Positions 61,741-64,000 of a stretch of DNA of 64,000 nt are shown piece after piece. Position numbers and translations under genes: made by a program. This stretch comes from Thermoleophilia bacterium (GTDB lineage: Bacteria > Actinomycetota > Thermoleophilia > RBG-16-64-13), in NCBI GenBank assembly GCA_027493445.1, contig JAOSKU010000001.1, positions 2,190,822-2,254,821 of the forward strand, read 5' to 3'. How positions within the stretch are numbered: the first letter of the stretch is position 1; the number at the start of each line of letters is the position of its first letter. The notes under the pieces were generated by a model. The model saw only the letters and a list, made by a program, of their open reading frames with translations, did no database searches and had not been told where the DNA came from.

Positions 61741-62742
61741 TCAGACAACGAGGGCACCGTCCTTGATGATGAGCCGGCCGTCGACCTCGACGGTGACGTC
61801 GCGCACCGATCCGTCCAGGTGCAGGCGGCTGAGGCACTGCCCGCCGGGGTAGCAGTGGGCGTTGTCGCCCAGGGCGAAGTGCACCGTTCCCAGCATGCCC
61901 TTCTCCGAGGGCGAGCCCAGGATCTCCTTGTGGCTCGTACCGATGGCGAACTCGGCGACGACGGTGGCATTCTCGTCCGAGCCGGCGATGACCTCGCTCA
62001 GCCTGGCCGCTTCCGGGCCCCCGGTGATGCTGACGGCTCGGCCGCCCTCGATCTCCCAGCGGATGGGCTCCTTGATCGAGCCGGCCACGCCCACGCCCAG
62101 CATGATGCCGTCGATCACGATCACGCCTTCGGTCCGGTCCTCGGTGGCCGCGTAGGCCACCTCGCCCCAAAGAGGCACCGGGCCCATCATCTCTCCGGCG
62201 CCCTTGATGGGCACGACCTTGAGAGGAGGCCGGTCCTTGAGGTAGATCCTCACGTCGGTGCCGGCCGGGTTCGTGACCCGGGCCCACTCGCAGCCCACCA
62301 TGGCCTCCATGATGCGTTCCGCGCGCCCGACGATCTGGTCGATGTCCTGCACGGTCAGATCCCAGGTGGCCATGCCCTCCTCCACCGACCCGATCTTCGC
62401 TCCCAGCTTCACGCTCTCGGCGACCGGGTTCACATGGGCGAAGCGGTTGGCCCACTCCAGGTTGGTGGTGATGATGATGACGTCGGAGGCCTTCATGGCC
62501 GCGGCAAGGGTCTTGGCCGGCTCCATGGGGACCGCCATGGAGGCCAGGGCCGAGCTGACGTGGTGGGACACGTCGGCCACCACCGGGTAGGCTCCCAGGG
62601 AGTAGGCTACGCCGGCCATGGCCTGAGCTTCCCGCTGGTGGTCCTCGTCGGCGATGATCAGCACACTGTCGCCCTGCTTGACCGAGAAGCAATGCTCCAC
62701 GACCAGCCGGGCCCCCTTGATGAGCGTGGCATACGGTTTCAT
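61741..62742 (-). CDS. M29/NicX-like metallohydrolase (aminopeptidase family)
   Basis: A 333-residue protein. FSVKQGDSVLIIADEDHQRE and VRIYLKDRPPLKVVPIKGAG are typical of the leucyl-aminopeptidase-like M29/2,5-dihydroxypyridine dioxygenase (NicX) family. Metal ligands would be Glu in KEPIRWEIEGGRAVSITGGP, Glu in EFAIGTSHKEILGSPSEKG and His in LDGSVRDVTVEVDGRL-region residues. The two subfamilies (peptidase and iron-dependent ring cleavage) cannot be separated by eye. It overlaps the Fe-S protein by ATGA. Confidence 0.75.
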   Translation of the reverse strand: MKPYATLIKGARLVVEHCFSVKQGDSVLIIADEDHQREAQAMAGVAYSLGAYPVVADVSHHVSSALASMAVPMEPAKTLAAAMKASDVIIITTNLEWANRFAHVNPVAESVKLGAKIGSVEEGMATWDLTVQDIDQIVGRAERIMEAMVGCEWARVTNPAGTDVRIYLKDRPPLKVVPIKGAGEMMGPVPLWGEVAYAATEDRTEGVIVIDGIMLGVGVAGSIKEPIRWEIEGGRAVSITGGPEAARLSEVIAGSDENATVVAEFAIGTSHKEILGSPSEKGMLGTVHFALGDNAHCYPGGQCLSRLHLDGSVRDVTVEVDGRLIIKDGALVV

Positions 62743-63941
62743 GCGACCCCTCCTTGGATCAGTCCATCGATGACCACTGCCGCGTGGGGAACGGACCGCC
62801 CGCTCCCCTGCTGCAGCTGGAGCTTGCAGGCTCCGCAGTTGGTGACAACGCTTTCAAAGCCGGTCTCCCGGGCACGGGCGAACAGATCGCGCCCCACCTC
62901 CATGGCCCGGTCGTGGTGGCGGGCCTTCAAGCCAAAGGAACCCGACATGCCGCAGCAACCCCGGTCGGCTTCGGTAACCTCGGTTCCCAGGTCTTTCAGG
63001 AACCCGAGCACCGACAGCTGTGGATCGACCCCGGGATAGTGGCAGGGGGTGTGATACAGGAGGCGTCTTGGCGGCGCCGCGAGCCCTTCTCCCGAGCCCA
63101 CTTCCAAACCAGACTCCCTCAAGAAGCGGAAGAGCTCCCGAACGGACTGCCGGAGCCAAGCCGCCTCCGGCCCAAGGACGTCCGGGTAGAACTCAGTCAG
63201 AGCCCGAGCACAGCTCGGACAGCCGGTCACGATGGCCTCGGCCCCGGCGATGTCCCGGCTGAGCACCTCGAGGTTGGCTCGCGCACGGCGGCGGGCCTTC
63301 CCCCAGAAGCCCCCCTGGAGCTTGGGGATCTCGCAGCAGTGGTGGCGGGGCACGTCGACGGCGAACCCCGCCCGCTCGAGCAAACGGACGGTGGCGATGC
63401 CCTGCTCCAGATCGTGGTAGTTCACGAAGCACCCGGAGAACAGAACCACCCGCTTGCTCGAGTCCAAAACCGGGTGCCTCTGCGCCCACTCGAAGAAGCT
63501 TTCCCGGCCGAACGAGGGTAAACGGGTGTCACGATGGATCCCCAGAGCTGCCTGGGCGAGCGCCCCCGCACGCCGGCCCCCGGAGCTGCCTGCCATGACC
63601 GGCCGGCCCAGCCGCCCGACGAGCTCCGGATTTAGCAGCGCAAAGTCGCGGGCGTAGTGGCCGCCCCCTCGCGCCTGCCGCGCCCGGGCGATGAGGCCGG
63701 GGATGTCGATGTCGACCGGGCATGCCCGGGAGCAGTTGCCGCAGCCGACGCAGAGTTCCAGATCGTCGTGCAGCCCCTGGAGGTAGAAGCGCACGTACTC
63801 TACCGGGCTCATGGCCAGGTCTCCGCCGAAGAAGCGCTGCGTAGGGCAGTCTTTGCGGCAACCTCGGCACGATACGCAGCGGAGCAGGGGCGCATACTCC
63901 GAGCCGCTCTGGGCGCTCCGGCCGTTGTCCAGGATGACCAC
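62739..63941 (-). CDS. (Fe-S)-binding protein of the GlpC/HdrD/GlcF type
   Basis: A 400-residue protein. The N-terminal ferredoxin motifs are CVSCRGCRKDCPTQRFFGGD and CVGCGNCSRACPVDIDIPGL. The C-terminal half has two CCG domains: HHCCEIPKLQGGFWGKARRR and DRGCCGMSGSFGLKARHHDR with ITGCPSCARALTEFYPDVLG. This arrangement is common in anaerobic glycerol-3-phosphate, lactate and glycolate oxidases and in HdrD. The flavoprotein partner is not visible and may lie to the right of the window. It overlaps the M29-like gene by four bases. Confidence 0.85.
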   Translation of the reverse strand: MVILDNGRSAQSGSEYAPLLRCVSCRGCRKDCPTQRFFGGDLAMSPVEYVRFYLQGLHDDLELCVGCGNCSRACPVDIDIPGLIARARQARGGGHYARDFALLNPELVGRLGRPVMAGSSGGRRAGALAQAALGIHRDTRLPSFGRESFFEWAQRHPVLDSSKRVVLFSGCFVNYHDLEQGIATVRLLERAGFAVDVPRHHCCEIPKLQGGFWGKARRRARANLEVLSRDIAGAEAIVTGCPSCARALTEFYPDVLGPEAAWLRQSVRELFRFLRESGLEVGSGEGLAAPPRRLLYHTPCHYPGVDPQLSVLGFLKDLGTEVTEADRGCCGMSGSFGLKARHHDRAMEVGRDLFARARETGFESVVTNCGACKLQLQQGSGRSVPHAAVVIDGLIQGGVA

Positions 63942-63951
63942 GAGGACGCGC

Positions 63952-63978
63952 GGCGGCTCCTCCCAGGGAGGAGCCGCC
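63952..63978. promoter_or_regulatory. Hairpin upstream of the Fe-S protein gene
   Basis: GGCGGCTCCTCCC and its inverted copy, sharing one central A, form a 27-base almost perfect palindrome just before the Fe-S protein start. It may be a terminator of the upstream gene or a leader structure; the upstream gene lies beyond the window. Confidence 0.4.
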
Positions 63979-64000
63979 TGCCAGACGGACTCGGCCTCGG

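Overview
This is a GC-rich bacterial chromosome segment carrying mostly minus-strand, tightly packed metabolic operons. The gene set points to an anaerobic or facultative, menaquinone-using bacterium: complex I without NuoEFG genes nearby, an HdrABC/Flx-type module, EtfAB-FixCX, 2-oxoacid:ferredoxin oxidoreductase, and MqnC of the futalosine pathway. A deep-branching Actinomycetota-like lineage would fit, but the window alone does not prove the taxon.

Layout. (1) 1-9.6 kb: nuoABCDHIJKLMN, reading leftwards from a recognisable promoter with a perfect TGTGA-N6-TCACA palindrome; nuoN runs off the window. (2) 9.9-11.3 kb, plus strand: tatC and an orphan hydrogenase-maturation protease, then four tandem GC-rich hairpins. 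(3) 11.4-16.7 kb: etfBA, fixX, fixC, an acyl-CoA dehydrogenase and the remnant of a CaiB-type CoA-transferase. (4) 17-24 kb: DUF3870 protein, zinc-ribbon membrane protein, a methyltransferase flanked by CsoR-like palindromes, an anchored hypothetical protein, a low-GC gene-poor stretch, a DedA-PAP2 fusion, pyruvoyl-dependent arginine decarboxylase and a CaCA antiporter. (5) 24-28 kb: korA and a fused korB-gamma gene with a TrmB-type regulator and a DUF2619 protein. (6) 28-34.2 kb: a NitT/TauT-type ABC transporter with a flavoprotein and a ThDP enzyme, under a promoter overlapped by two palindromes. (7) 34.6-40 kb: MoxR ATPase plus VWA protein, TauE/SafE plus DUF1634, a SnoaL-like protein and a complete ISAzo13-type insertion sequence. 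(8) 40.2-47.4 kb: hdrC-hdrB-hdrA-flxD-flxC-flxB-flxA. (9) 47.7-57 kb: an amide island, amiS-amiE-amiB followed by acs, and an operon of a 2-TM protein, a DUF4388 protein, a DUR3-like symporter and a PucR-type regulator. (10) 57-64 kb: mqnC, a lipoprotein, an M20 peptidase, a MoaD-like protein, a ferredoxin, a cupin, an M29/NicX-like enzyme and a GlpC/HdrD-like Fe-S protein.

How the parts fit. Acyl-CoA, 2-oxoacid and amide/acetate oxidation would feed ETF, ferredoxin and NADH. ETF-FixCX and the reduced complex I would reduce menaquinone, and Flx-Hdr would link NADH, ferredoxin and a disulfide by electron bifurcation.

Caution. At least thirteen conserved genes or gene positions are split by single-base frameshifts, nearly all in short G/C homopolymers. 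I read these as sequence or assembly errors and annotate the genes across them. An ISAzo13-type element, three copies of a small TIR-bearing repeat and several unlinked palindromic operators are the main non-coding features. No rRNA, tRNA or CRISPR array was found.
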